From Tillus elongatus (Eukaryota > Arthropoda > Insecta > Coleoptera > Cleridae), in assembly GCA_964006375.1 (NCBI GenBank), contig OZ023262.1:194360407-194424406 (forward strand): a stretch of 64,000 nucleotides of DNA, given 5' to 3'. Under the pieces are notes generated by a model. That model did not search any database. It worked only from the letters and a program-made list of their open reading frames with translations, and had not been told where the DNA came from. The position numbers and the translations under genes are program-made. Every line of letters begins with the position of its first letter. The first letter of the stretch is position 1. Shown here one piece after another: positions 14,071-27,239 of this stretch.

Positions 14071-14957
14071 AAAAAAATGCAAAAAACTGCTTGAAAACGC
14101 AATATCTTTAAATTACTAGAAGTATTAAACTAAAACCTTACAAGCACGTAGATATCAGTGGTCCTATCTACCAAATATGAACTCAATCGGTTCAGTAAAT
14201 CTTGAGTTATAACTAAAGAAAAAATATATAATCTACGATATGACCTGAAATTACCTCTAAATGGATGCCTATAATGTTAGACAAGGTCAGACAGATAAAT
14301 CAGGGTTCCGCTGCCATTGCAAACAAAATCTCCAAATCAAGCTTTAAGCGGACATGCTACGAAAGTATGTCACAATCAACAATCAGCAGTGTTGCCATTT
14401 GCGACAACTTTCATCTGAATCTGAAGATAGAAAAATGTTGATAAATAAAAGTTTCAATTAAAGTTAATCCATTTGTTTAAAAGCAACCTAAAACTACGTT
14501 TTAATATGTATAAATATTACGCTTCCTATTTTCACGGTATTTAAAAGCCATCTCCCTCCTCTAGTTTAATCTGACAACACCACTACTTGTCATTTGTTAA
14601 CTGACAGGAGTCATGAGAGAAACGTGCGCGTTCTAAGCATAACATCGAAGCTAACAGACTTCATTAACAAATAAGAAGAAGTCGACTCAGCTAATACCTT
14701 AGAATCTTACAATAAAAAATAACGACCTATATTCTAAGGTAAATACAAACAGGAGTAGGTAAATAATAATCTAACTTCTAATTTTAACCTAACATTAACA
14801 AATGCCTTCGGCCGTCGACTGTAGTATAATATTATGATTTTAACATCCAATCAAACAAATCAGAAAGTGGTTGGGTATGTCAGATTCAGGTTGTTAATTA
14901 ATGCATGTAGGTACTGTATTACTAAACAGTGATAGTAAATATGTGTTGAAAAGGGTT
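14071..14957. other. no feature recognised
   Basis: AT-rich noncoding sequence. No open frame of note and no family repeat recognised. Confidence 0.4.
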
Positions 14958-15240
14958 TAGGTGCAGCAAGTGCGTTGTGGTAGTGAATTTTCTTTAAAAT
15001 ATTTCAAATGGTGATAACTCAATTTCCCAGCAAACTAGAATCTTTAGTTTTGGTACATAATAAAACCCATATAAACGCAGCGTGTGTACTGAACTTAAAA
15101 AATAACCACTAATTTGTTTTAAAAAACATTTTTTTGTTATTTGTTTTCAGAAACTGCTTTGATTCGGTTGACTAAAACGGATCATCCGAGCACTTAATAA
15201 GGAAAAATACCTTTCACGTTTATAATTTGGCAGGTACATT
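14958..15240 (+). repeat. MITE-like left end, second subfamily
   Basis: It starts GCAGCAAGTGCGTTGTGGTAG. The interior (GATAACTCAATTTCCC, TTGACTAAAACGG, TTAATAAGGAAAAATACC) matches 15842-16390 but differs from the interior of the other MITE-like copies. Confidence 0.6.
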
Positions 15241-15841
15241 CCTTTTGTAAATAAAAATTAAATTTTCGGAAAATTGCAGTTTAGCACAAGGGGGACTTTT
15301 AGAAAAAAATTCAGAAGCATGCTCAGAACCCTTTCTGGATGCACATACCACAAGAAAAATTTCTTGCAAACAGCATCCACGAAAGTTACTGGACCAGGAG
15401 TTAATGGGGGTGTTAGGCGGGGAAGAAGATAGAAAGGAAATGTGAGCGGAAAGTGCAAGAAACCAGCTTAGTTGGACCTCTGCCTTTATCCCATTTTGCA
15501 GCGATACTTCCTTAAAATCCTGTTTACCCCGCGCAGAACCCCTATTCACCGCAGGTACCGCAACTTTCTTGAGGGATGGTCTCGAGAAATTTTTCTTGTT
15601 TACATTGTTATTTTTTATGTATTGAGGGTGGTTGTAGGCATGCACAAGGCGGAGGAGAACCCCCGCGATGAAGCAGTGAACCAAGATTTTCAAATTATGT
15701 TTAAATTGTTACCTCATTTCATTTGTTTAAAATATTTTTCCAAAAATGATTTTGAGGTTGCCTTGTTTGTCAGTCTCACATATAGAGCTAAAATATTTTA
15801 TCATTAAACAAACAACAGTAAATAAGTGCTGAAGAGCGTCT
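15241..15841. other. less AT-rich segment, no convincing gene
   Basis: A GC-richer island between two repeats. A 157-codon minus-strand frame (15220-15693) begins with a hydrophobic, signal-peptide-like stretch (MKILVHCFIAGVLLRL), but its C-terminus runs into the neighbouring repeat. A shorter overlapping frame and a plus-strand frame of 111 codons are equally open. I see no family motif and treat it as unproven. Confidence 0.3.
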
Positions 15842-16390
15842 GGGCACAGCAAGTACGTTATTTGGTAGAACATTTTCGTAAAAATACTTCAAATTTGATA
15901 ACTCAATTTCCCATAAGCTAGAATCTTCAATCTTGAGCTATAGTAAAACGCAAAACGAATTAAAGAAAAATAACATAATGAGTTTCGCGAATAACTAATA
16001 ATTTGTTTTGAAAACCCCTTTTTGTTGTTTTGTTTGCAAGAACTAGTTTGCTTGGGTTGACTAAAACAAAACCGTCCAAGCAATTAATAAGGAAAGATAC
16101 CTGCTATATTTATAATTTCGCAATATATTTTTTCTGGAAAACTTTTGTAACTTTAATAAACTTTGTATCAGAACTTTTTTAAAGAGACTTGCAGTACTTA
16201 CATATATTTACCAAATTTTAATTTTCTATCTCCATAGAAAATAGAAATTTCCTCAAGTGGGACCACTAAAACCGATTTCCAAGGTTCACTTAAATTTAAA
16301 AAATTAGTTTTAATAATATACGTTACTAATAGTGTACAATTCTTACGAAATTTCACTACTATAATGCACTTCCTGTACTTTTTCATTTAG
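15842..16390 (+). repeat. MITE-like element, second subfamily
   Basis: The diverged left end GCACAGCAAGTACGTTA and the interior are shared with 14958-15240. A diverged right end (TTTCACTACTATAATGCACTT) lies near 16350-16375. A related copy is at 29783-30300. Confidence 0.55.
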
Positions 16391-17346
<956 letters not shown>

Positions 17347-17362
17347 TAGATGTGTATATATA

Positions 17363-17934
17363 CAGTGTGTCCCAAACTGGATGGGAATGTATTGCTCTCT
17401 CCGTTATTATTAGAGATAGGGAGACGGTCAAATTAGCAATGTTTGGTAAAATTTCATGCTCGTTCTAAATATGACTTGCATTTTGCCCTACCTCTTTTCG
17501 TTTGCGTCTAATTTTTAAAAAAAATTCGATTTATTTTTTCTTCAATATCTAAGTAGGGGTTGATCTGACACGTCTAAGACTTGCACATTATCAGGACATC
17601 TTTTACAGAGTAAGCTTTTTGTGCAATTCTCAACTTTAGATTGTCATTTGTTTTTGAGCTACAGGTATCAACGTTTGTTTTTATTATTCAAGCCATATTG
17701 GATTTTTTGCTCATGTGATAGCCTGTGAAAAGAGCTTTCCAATGATGTACAACATGCTTGAGAAATCTTGTAACTGCACTGACAATTTTGAGAAAAACCG
17801 TTTTGAGGATAGTAGGCTATTAAATCCAATACCAGAAAACAAATGACAAAAAAAAGTATTCAAAAAGCAATAGGACATGCAGTCTAACAATAGACTTCTA
17901 CTACTTCATAATTTTTCGTAATGATTCACGATAA
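17363..17934 (+). repeat. left long TIR
   Basis: Inverted match to 19519-20113 with scattered substitutions and indels, for example CTACTTAGATATTGAAG in the right arm against its complement here. Confidence 0.85.
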
Positions 17935-18249
17935 AAAAATTAGAACTTTTAGCACACCAATGAATCGGCTCAAATAGGTAAACATAGTAAATAATTAAAT
18001 TTACTAATATAACTCAATAAAAAGCAGATTAATAATTTACGAAGACGCCTTTGAAAATTGTTTGATTTTTAAACAGAAGTCAACTGAGAAACAACAGAAG
18101 AAAGGTTGGTATGGATATAACACTATCGCGACAATTAAGAATACTGTAATTCTTAATTATCTAAACAACTTGAGGTGTATTTAACACGTTGCTTAAAATT
18201 TTGTACTAGATAGTTTGTTTCTTGTTTATTTTAAATATTATTCAACAAT

Positions 18250-19357
18250 ATGTTCAGTAATGAAGAATATTTTGACATGTTGGAATGTTATATTCGTTCT
18301 AACCGAAATACTGAGACAGCTGCAAATTCATATCAAAACAACTACCCAGAAAGACGACAACCAAACACCAAAATATTTCGCAGGATAGTGACCAATATAT
18401 TGAACGACGGTAGCTTCCACGCAAAGAAACTACCAATGCCTAGAAATGAAGAAAGAAATAATGCCGTCTTACAGGTTTCGAACGAAAACCCTCCGCAATC
18501 TGTTCGGTTTTATGGTGAACAAATTGACGTTCCAAAAAGTACGGTACACCGTGTATTAAAACAAAGTCATTACCATCCATACAAACCTACAATCGTACAA
18601 GACTTAAATGTTGACGATTACCCTAAGCGACTTCAATTCTGCAGATGGTATCAACCACAATGTCAGCAAGATGAAAATTTTCATTTGAAAATAATATGTA
18701 CTGATGAATCCAGATTTACAAATTGTGGTGTGTATAATCGCCATAATAGGCATTATTGGGCCAATGAAAATCCCCATCTAAAGGAAGAAAGTCGACTGCA
18801 AGGCAGATTTGGTATTAATGTTTGGTGCAGCTTATTAGGTAAAAAACTGTTATTTTTATTTGTAGATTAGACAGTTCGTTTGAAAAAATTTCAGGTAACT
18901 TCATTGTTCGCCTGTTCTTTTTTGAAAATAATTTAACTGGGGAAAGGTATCTTAATCTATTGAGAAATGATATCTTACCAACAATTAGAAGAGTTCATGA
19001 TAATTTAGACGAGATTTGGTACCAACAAGACGGTTGTCCAGCTCACAATGCTAGGATCGTCAAATAATGTTTGTACCAAATCGTGTCATTTGTAACAATG
19101 GGCCGGTTTATTGGTGTGCTCGAAGTCCTGATATAACACCCATGGATTGTTATTTTTGGGGTACTCTAAAGAATGATGTGTATAAATTCCGTCCACCACA
19201 AAATATCAATGCATTACGAAACAGAATCACGTAAGCTATAAATCATATTAACCAAAACACCCCCACGAGAGTTTGCAGGCATGTTTCAAAACAGTGTATA
19301 AAGTGCATTGAACATAACGGTGGCCATATTGAGCCTTTCTATTTAGTGTATTTTTAA
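18250..19357 (+). pseudogene. mariner-like transposase with intron, inactivated
   Basis: Exon 1 (18250-18838) encodes an N-terminal HTH (MFSNEEYFDMLECYIRS) and the first half of the nuclease, with the first catalytic Asp in CTDESRF and the conserved RHYWANENPH. A 56-bp intron, 18839-18894, starts GTAAAA and ends TTTCAG. Splicing restores a Gly codon and continues into NFIV...FFFENNLTGERYLNLL. The second Asp is in WYQQDGCPAHN and the third in SPDITPMDCYFWG. An in-frame TAA follows ARIVK, about 10 bp are deleted just after it, and a further stop lies in NRIT. All three catalytic positions can still be read, but not in one frame. The copy at 59276 shares the intron, so it was present in their common source. 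The start was chosen because the ATG and following residues are shared with that copy. Confidence 0.85.
18839..18894 (+). other. spliceosomal intron in transposase
   Basis: GT...AG with a pyrimidine-rich 3' end. Removing it joins G+GT into a Gly codon and aligns the protein with the intronless paralogue at 12267. The interval contains an in-frame stop (TAG in TGTAGATTAG), so it cannot be coding. Confidence 0.75.
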
Positions 19358-19518
19358 GTTTCTATTTTATTATTTGTTGAGTTCCGTTTCTAATTGTGTT
19401 GTTTTGTGGAATTTAGGTTTCTATTTGTTATTGCCGGGTTTTGTTGTTAAACTGTTTCACATAATATTACCTAGCATTATTACCTAATTAAGTTTTGTAA
19501 ATTAAATCACAATATTTT

Positions 19519-20108
19519 GTTATCGTGAATCATTACGGAAAATTATGTTACAAGTAGAAGTCTATTGTTAGACTCCATGGCCTACTGCTTTTTGAACACT
19601 TTTTTTTGTCATTTATTTTCTGGTATTGGATTTCATAGCCTACTATCCTCAAAACGGTTTTTCTCAAAATTGTCAATGCAATTACAAGATTTCTCAAGCA
19701 TGTTCTACATCATTGGCAAGCTATTTTCACAGGCTATCACATGAGCAAAAAATACAATATGGCTGCTAGAATAAAAACAAACGTTGCTACCTGTAGCTCA
19801 AAAACAAATGACAATCCAAAGTTGAGAATACCACAAAAAGATTACTCTGTAAAAAGTGCCCTGATAATGTGTAAGTCTTAGACATGTCAGATCAACCCCT
19901 ACTTAGATATTGAAGAAAAAATAATCGACAAATTTATTATTTTTTCAAAATAACCATTCATAAAAATTCATAAAAACGAAAAGAGGCAGGGCAAATTCCA
20001 GTCATATTTGGAACGAGCATGAAATTCTACACAACATTGCTAATTTAACCGTCTCCCTATCTCTAATAACAACGAAGATAGCAATACATTCCCATCCAGT
20101 TTGAGACA

Positions 20109-20113
<5 letters not shown>
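19519..20113 (-). repeat. right long TIR
   Basis: Inverted partner of 17363-17934. Confidence 0.85.

Positions 20114-20192
<79 letters not shown>
20114..20192. repeat. (AT)n microsatellite
   Basis: AT run beginning at the target TA of the preceding element. Confidence 0.97.
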
Positions 20193-20195
<3 letters not shown>

Positions 20196-21028
20196 TAGCA
20201 CATGTAATGTGTTTTTCTTACAGCTGGTTAATATCTTCTGTCTTGGACATCTCCTTACTGCTCTGGTCAGTACCTTTTGTTTTCAACCTCGGATCAAGTG
20301 TAGTTGTAGTATGGTCATTGTTTTTAAATGTCCCAGTATACAAGTTTCCAATTTACAATAAAAATATACCTAGATCCTTAAGCAGAGTTATTTAAAAGAA
20401 AGTGAATTTGTTGATTTTTGATATTATTTTCTTCTGGCGATAAATATCCAGAGAGCAAATCTGATGAATCTTTATCATGGCAACTTTAATTAAGCCTAAA
20501 GGAGACGCCATCGGGTATTCAATTCGGCGCTTTGTCTTCGAGTAGTCATAATCAATTTGATCTTTAGTGAATTTGAGTTTATCTTTATTCCCATTGTGGT
20601 TGTTTGTCTTACCGACATTACGTATCGTAGTAATTTTGAGAATTTAAAAAAATGTATTTAGGCTCTCTTTGTTGGATTATGTAAGTTTAATAAGTGTTTT
20701 GTTTTACTAGCGCTGAATCATATGACTTCCTTATTGCAAGAAATGCTCTTAATACGATAATCGTATCATGACGCTTTTCTTTTCTCTTACGCTTTTGATG
20801 ACCCATTTTGCCTTATTATAACAATAGATAAACACATAAAGTCTAAAACTGACCTCAAAAATGGGTTTTAGTAAATCTAAGTCGCGCTCTTTACAAAAAC
20901 AACAAACCTTAAATCAATTACACAACGTGCTGAATAATACAGGTTGTTTTATTTACAAACATTAAGTAAAACAATTATTGTCTAGAGTATGACAGAAAAT
21001 GCGGGCTGATTTAACATCTTTGGTCTAT
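20193..21028. other. no gene recognised
   Basis: Noncoding as far as I can tell. Two overlapping open frames of 62-86 codons lack motifs. Confidence 0.4.
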
Positions 21029-21168
21029 AATTAGTGAATTTTCTTATTTTCTTAAAAAAATTCACTAATGAGGAGATCCCGACTTTTGAATTTTGAAAAA
21101 ATTTCTTCAAATGAGCGCTAATTACCCCCCCCAGAAAACATATCCGGGGTCAGTTTCAATTTTTATAT

Positions 21169-21284
<116 letters not shown>

Positions 21285-22079
21285 CACACCGATAACTCAA
21301 AAAATAATGGGCCGATTTTGATTTAATTTAGTGAAAAAATTCCTTTTGTAAATGGCTTGGATAAGTTCGTTAGCCAGGAAAATCTGCCCAGGTTTTCCCG
21401 GAAAATTTTGTGTTTTCTTTCAAAAAAAAATTATATCTCCGGAATTAACAAAGTAAGGGCAACCATTTGGTACACATGTTTACATCGTTATAGGTATGTT
21501 ACTCACCAAAATTTAGCTATGTAGGTCAAACGACAAAAAAGTTATAGGCATTTAAAGAAAAATAAATTGGGGTTTTCCTCAAAACGTCAAAGTGGCGATT
21601 TAAAATGTCAAAATTGGCAACATTTAGGCAAATAACTTGAATCTAATACGCGCTATAGAAATAAAATGTCTCAAGAAGGATGTTTTACAAACCCTAAAGT
21701 CTTAGTTTCAATCGTCATTGTCCTTCATTTTACTAAAATATTTGCAGAAAATTCATTTCAAATAGACCCTCTCTCTGATGCTTGGCAGTAGCCTTAGCTA
21801 TAGAGTTTATCGTTTAATGGTATATAATTTTGGTCGAATTTTCGTAAAAAATCAATAAAGCTCAATATATCCGTTATTATATAAGATATGAAAAAAATTT
21901 GTATATATTAATTATAGGGTGTCTTGAGCTACATCTTAAAATAATATTTCTACAATCACAGGGTGGCCCATAAGTCGTTGGTGATACAAATTTCCTTTTT
22001 TTTAATCAAACACGCCTTAAGTTATTGCATTTTTGCATTTTCAATCGAAATGTAATGCATGTTTGTAAGAAAAGAAATT

Positions 22080-22392
22080 CTGGACGCAGTAAGTGCGTTA
22101 CGGTAGCGAATTTTGATCAAATGTTTCATATTTGAATAGCTCAATTTGCTATTAACCTATAAGGTTGACCAAGAAACGTGTTTTTTCGGGAACACTTTAA
22201 GTTTACTTTTGGACATTTTTGTACATTTTCAAACAATAAAGTTATTTTGATGAAACATGGCACATTGTTTTTACTATATAGATTATACTGGTAACCAAAT
22301 TTGATGCCTGCTTTCTTAAAAAAACACACATTATTGCTATTAAAAAATAGTTTTATGAAAATTCACTACCATAACGCACTTGCTGCGTCCAG
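22080..22392. mobile_element. MITE-like element
   Basis: CTGGACGCAGTAAGTGCGTT at the left and AACGCACTTGCTGCGTCCAG at the right are inverted repeats. The interior matches 3395-3713. Flanking AAATT and GAGTTTT are also shared with that copy, so the MITE-like unit was already part of the composite repeat when it spread. Confidence 0.7.
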
Positions 22393-22574
22393 AGTTTTAT
22401 AATATCTTCTGTACTTTTAGACCAAACCTAATTTTAACTAATGGCGTGCCTTACTTTTGATAAGTTAGATATATTTGGCATTAACTACAGTATAATGTAT
22501 TTAGATTCTGTTATCTGTCACTTGTAATTAATTCTTTGAAGAACCCTTAACCTCTGACACCAATTCATTGTATG

Positions 22575-22755
22575 ACTAAGGGTAATATAAAACTTCACCC
22601 TACCAATCGCTGTGCAGACTAGTTCAAGGCACAGTGATTTTGGAATGGGTGGAGTAAGACTAGGGGTATGCACAATCAACCAAGGGTTGCGGTGCTATCG
22701 GGGCGGCAAGGCCGCGGACGAGCCCTGAGGGAACAAAAAAAAAAAAAAAAAAAGG
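22575..22755 (+). mobile_element. non-LTR retrotransposon 3' end with poly(A)
   Basis: The 3' UTR shared with 7224-7425 (inverted) and 27800-27910 (CCAATCGCTGTGCAGAC, GAGTAAGACTAGGGG), ending in about 17 A residues at 22737-22753. It is a 5'-truncated insertion. Confidence 0.7.
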
Positions 22756-23302
22756 GTATTTCCGTAATCCAGGTTGAATCTGGAAACTAAATGACACCAA
22801 ATACAGGGTCTTTAATTACAGTTAAAGCTAAATAAGGTCTGGCAGATGTGATTCAAAGTGGCCCAGAGTGTTGTAGTTTCAGTGTTTGCTTTGCAAACCC
22901 TTGCGTATAGTTGAGCTCTACTGAACGCCGCAATAAAGGAGAACAGCCGAATTGTTGCTTGCTCATTGTTACAAGTGTTGAGTTTTCATACTAACTTAGT
23001 AATTACACCTTTTTATTTCGTTATCAACGACAGGGAAATTTTTCAACTGTTTCGAATGACATACTTTGCTGCCCCTGCAATGAAAGTTACTTTTATGTTT
23101 TCATATTTAACAAGGTTCATCGACTACAATTTGTTTGTCCTCACAAAAATGGGACTAACAAACTGACGTTTTTGTTTTTCCTTCGTTTTATGTAAGTTAA
23201 CTCAACCTGAATATATACAGGCTGTCCAGCTGGGAGGTTACACGATACATATTTCAGGAACTACTCAACCTCTTTCTGAAACTTTGCACATGTAACAATA
23301 AA
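22756..23302. other. no gene recognised; possible mariner-type end
   Basis: Unassigned sequence. TATATACAGGCTGTCC at 23212-23227 resembles the start of a TA-flanked mariner-like element, but the copy is lost in the next repeat. Confidence 0.35.
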
Positions 23303-24699
23303 ACTCTGGACGCAGCAAGTGCGTTATGGAAGTGAATTTTCATGAAAATGTTTTTAATTACAAATATATCGCCCTAATGCGAGCACGCATCAATTTGGTT
23401 ACCGGTATAACCTATATAGTAGGAACAATGTATCATATTTTATCCAAATAATTATTTTAAAATGTACAAAACTTTTCGGAAAATAAACTTTAAATGTTTC
23501 TGAGAAAACTGGTCTCCTTGCCAATGAACCTTAGGTTAATACCAAATTGAGTTATTGAAATTTGAAACATTTAATGAAAATTCGCAATCAAAACGCCCTT
23601 GCTGCGTTCATAGAAAAATTTTCCGAAAATACAGTTAAATGTTGGTTTCCTAACCAACAAAACTTACGTTAATAGCAAATGAGTTATTGAAATTTGGAGG
23701 ATTTAATGAAAATTTGCTACCAAAACGCACTTACTGTGTCCAGATTTTTTCTTACAAACATGCATCATATTTCGATAAAAAATGCTAAAATGCAGTAACG
23801 AATTTGTTCTACGAAAATTAGCTAAAAATTATAGACCGTTAAATCATAAACTTTACTAAACCTACAGCGAAAGCATCAACTTAACTAAACCAACATCAGC
23901 CAAAACATCAGAGAAAGGGTCTATTTGAAATGAATTTTCTGGGAACATTTTAGTAAAATGAAGGACAATGACGATTGAAACTAATACTTCAGGCTTTGTA
24001 AAACATTATTCTTGAGACATTTTCTTCCATAGCTCATATTAGTTTCAGGTTCATTGCCTAAATATTACCAATTTTGACGTTTAAAATCGCGATTTTGACG
24101 TTTTGAGGAAAAGCCAAATTTATTTTGAATGCCTGTAACTTTTTTGTCCTTTAACCTACGGAGCTAAATTTTGGTAGGTAACTTGCCTATAATGATATAA
24201 ACCCGCGTATGAAATTTGGTTGCCCTTACTTTGTTAATTTTGGAGATATAATTTTTTTTCGAAAGGAAATACAAAATTTCCCGGGAAAACCTCGGCGGAT
24301 TTTTCTGGCTAACGAACTTATCCAAGCCACTTGCGAAAGGAAGGTACTCACCAATTTTGACGTTTCAAATCGCGATTTTGACGTTTTGAGGAAAACCCAA
24401 ATTTATTTTTCTTTGAATGCCTGTAACTTTTTTGTCCTTTAACATAGGAAGCTAAATTTAGGTAGGTACCTTGCCTATAATGATATAAACCTGCGTATTA
24501 AATCTAGTTGCCCTTACTTTGTTAATTTAAGAGATATAAATCTTTTTCGATTTTTTTTTAAAGAAAACACAAAATTTTCTGAGAAAACCTAGGCGGATTT
24601 TCCTGGCTAACGAACTTGTTTAAGCCACTTGCAAAAGGAAGGTACTCACCAAGTTTTATCAAAATCGGTCCATTATTTTTTAAGTTATAGGTGTGACAC

Positions 24700-24781
<82 letters not shown>

Positions 24782-24908
24782 CATATAAAGTCTGAAACTG
24801 ACCTCGGATTTGGGTTCCGCGGGTCCTAAATAGCGCTCATTTGAAGAAATTTTTTCAAAATTCAAAAGTCGGGATCTCATTAGTGATTTTTTTTAAGAAA
24901 ATTCACTA
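23303..24908 (-). repeat. AT-cored composite repeat, reverse copy
   Basis: Read on the minus strand it runs from the hairpin near 24907-24875 through (AT)n to the body. The CTGGACGCAGCAAGTGCGTT end lies at 23305. The body carries a duplicated segment (24060-24190 and 24355-24480 are near repeats), like the internal duplication of copy 1. Confidence 0.75.
24704..24780. repeat. (AT)n microsatellite
   Basis: AT run in the reverse composite repeat. Confidence 0.97.
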
Positions 24909-25254
24909 AAAATAATGCGCTCTATTTAAGAAAATTATTTTGACAGTTCTGTCACTTCCGGTTAAACCGGAACATGACATAATCTTCGTTATTTTAAATA
25001 GAATATCCAATGTTTTGTCATTGAAATCGATAGCTTATGAAATTTGAATGTGACTTTATGAACCATACCCCATGCCTAAATATTACAGTTTTCTGGATAT
25101 TCATAATTTGATGAAAAACAAAATGACAGTTGCAAACCCTAAAACGAATAGCCCCCCAAACTAACAATAAGGAAAATGCATTATCTTGTGTTCCGACGTT
25201 AATAAGTAAAGAAGTAGGTATTCAGTAGATAATCAAAAAATCTTCAAAATTATA
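24909..25254. other. no feature recognised
   Basis: AT-rich spacer with no gene. Confidence 0.4.
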
Positions 25255-25584
25255 CAGGCTGACTACAAAAATCGTCAAAAAATTGAATTCAAAAATATAG
25301 AATATCTTTATTTTTTTTAAACAGAACCAGCCATTCTTTATAATTTCGTTGCACTGCGCGACTAAAAAGAGGACAAGTTTGTGTCTACATCCCTATATCT
25401 AAATGTCACAGTTTTTATGTTATTGACGATTTTTTGGAAAATCGCTGTTTTCTGAAATTTCTGGAATTAATACGATGACCATGAGAATAAATTGTAAAAA
25501 AATTATCAGAGAGTAGTCAAAATAACTAAGCAGTTTAGCCTGAAATACAATCTGCAACTGTTAAATTATATTAATTAAATAGTT

Positions 25585-25606
25585 GACCTGACCTGACCTG
25601 ACCTGA
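25585..25606. repeat. (CCTGA)4 short tandem repeat
   Basis: Four CCTGA/ACCTG pentamers in a row. Confidence 0.9.
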
Positions 25607-25659
25607 AATACCTATAAATGATAAAACGAAGAAAACACTTACATTAGGAAAAAAACTAT

Positions 25660-27060
25660 AGTAAGTATTTAACTGTTGCATCATTAATGCCCAAACACTT
25701 TACACATCTGTGAAGCACTGTCTCTGTTAGTGCTCTTCGGATACTACTCGGTGGTAAGGACTGAAAGGCAACACGAACTCTTTCTTGGCAACCCTCTTTT
25801 GGTGTCGGAGGTGTGGAATATAACCGCATATGTAAAAATTCACTGGTGTCAAACTGTTGACAATCCACTGGTCCTCAAAGTGCTCTCCAAAAAATATATA
25901 GAACCGCTTCCATAGCCTGGTGCTCCATCATGTTGATACCAAAGTTGACGGCTCTCTTCATTTCGCAAAATCTTAAGATACATAAGTAGGTATAGACTTT
26001 GTGGTGGTGGAGCTAACTCCGAACTAACCCGACCGCTCCGATCCCTGTGTTTTAAATTGGTTTCGTCTTGTTTGAAGCGACTCAAAAACATTCAGCTTAT
26101 GTTCCGCCAAAGAGTGGCTGTTATACATCTGTTAGACATATGTCTGTCCTGTTAGACAGCTGTCCTGCTAGACAGTTGTCCTGATAGACAGCTGTCTAAC
26201 ACAGCTGTCTTAGACATGTGTCTAACATAGCTGCCTAACACAGCTGTCGTAGACAGGTGTCTAATACAGCTGTCAGACAGCTGTCTAGCAGGACAGCTGT
26301 CTAACAGGACAGACAGATATCTAACAGATGTCTAGCAGATGTATAACAGCCACTCTTTGGCGGAACATAAGCTGAATGTTTTTGAGTCGCTTCAAACAAG
26401 ACGAAACCAATTTAAAACACAGGGATCGGAGCGGTCGGGTTAGTTTGGAGTTGGCTCCACCACCACAAAATTGTGGTGGGCTCAGAATCGGCTATCTATA
26501 CCTACTAATGGGCGTGGTTAAAGAGGCGTGGTTTTTAAAATGGTGCGTTTTGAAAATGTGCATTTTTCTAGCCAGAATCCGCATAGCTTATCTACTTACA
26601 TATTATGTACTTTCAAACTCATTTAATATAATAACTTGCACCTAGTGACAATTTAATGTGTAATTCTAATTAGTCGGTGAAGTAAAATTATATTAATGTA
26701 CCAGTCATAGATTTTTAACGTCACTGTCGAAGTGTTCCGAATTACACAAAAAAACTGCCAAAAATTGCCATCTGGTTTGGAAGGATATCTCCGACACTAT
26801 GGGGATTCGTATCAGACCAACAGTGTGAGTTATTCCGGTTAAATAATCCATTTCTTGTTAACTTTGATTCGTCTGTCCAAATTATATTACTGAGAAAATG
26901 TTCATTCTCGTGGTTCTTCATTAACAACTCACAGTACCTTATCCTTTTTTTCTGCGTCAGTCTGCTCTAATTGTTAAATCAAATGTATGGCATACGGCTC
27001 ATAATTATGTTTTTTCAAGACTGGGTGTATTGTGAGATTTCGGAAAACCAGTTTCTCTTT
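25660..27060 (-). pseudogene. mariner-like transposase relic
   Basis: On the minus strand the order is KKHNYEPYAIHL-like sequence (about 27030) and NHENEHFLSNIIWTDESKL (first Asp, near 26880). RNNSHCWSDTNPHS and then the foldback insertion follow. After it come LWYQHDGAPGYGSGS (second Asp, near 25930) and a C-terminus with RVAFQSLPPSSIRRALTET and CVKCLGINDA. This is the same domain order as the intact transposase at 12267. Frames change several times, the HTH is not recognisable, and the third Asp is not seen. It would have mobilised its own element; it cannot now. Confidence 0.7.
25998..26468. mobile_element. foldback element with CAGCTG-rich loop
   Basis: Two arms of about 190 bp (about 25998-26185 and 26281-26468) are inverted copies centred on 26233. 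The loop of about 100 bp is made of degenerate ACAGCTGTCTAAC units. Both arms, read outward from the loop, encode MFLSRFKQDETNLKHRDRSG, which resembles the N-terminal HTH of classical mariner transposases (WF.RF...L.D..RSGR). The structure looks like an inverted duplication of a mariner fragment. It interrupts another transposase relic. Confidence 0.75.
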
Positions 27061-27239
27061 CGGAGTCTCTTAACGATGCTTGCAGATTGGCTCTGAAGAA
27101 AGTAATATGGTTATTTCATTTTCTCCGTTGTTTACTAGCGGCTTGTTCCCTACTAGTTTCGATTCAAAAGATCCGAAATTCTCGGTTAACCTCTACAACA
27201 TATATCTAGTTGGCTTGCGTTTATCAGGATATCTTGACC

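Larger units (their letters stand above)
17363..20113 (+). mobile_element. mariner-like transposon with about 0.58 kb TIRs
   Basis: A 2751-bp element. The left end CAGTGTGTCCCAAACTGG is matched by the inverted right end ending at 20113, where the last base differs. TA flanks both sides, and (AT)n tracts lie 20 bp to the left and directly to the right. The TIRs run from 17363 to about 17934 and from about 19519 to 20113, far longer than the roughly 30 bp of classical mariner. The encoded transposase is interrupted, so this copy is not autonomous. Confidence 0.88.
25255..27070 (-). mobile_element. decayed mariner-like element, split by a foldback
   Basis: A left end TATACAGGCTGACTAC (CAGG at 25255 after TA) precedes a minus-strand transposase relic. 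The other terminus is not visible because retrotransposon sequence follows from about 27080. The foldback at 25998-26468 interrupts the gene. Confidence 0.6.

Noticed and set aside
15220..15693. 157-codon minus-strand frame with a hydrophobic N-terminus
   Set aside because: No family motif, competing open frames on both strands, and its C-terminus is encoded by a neighbouring repeat.
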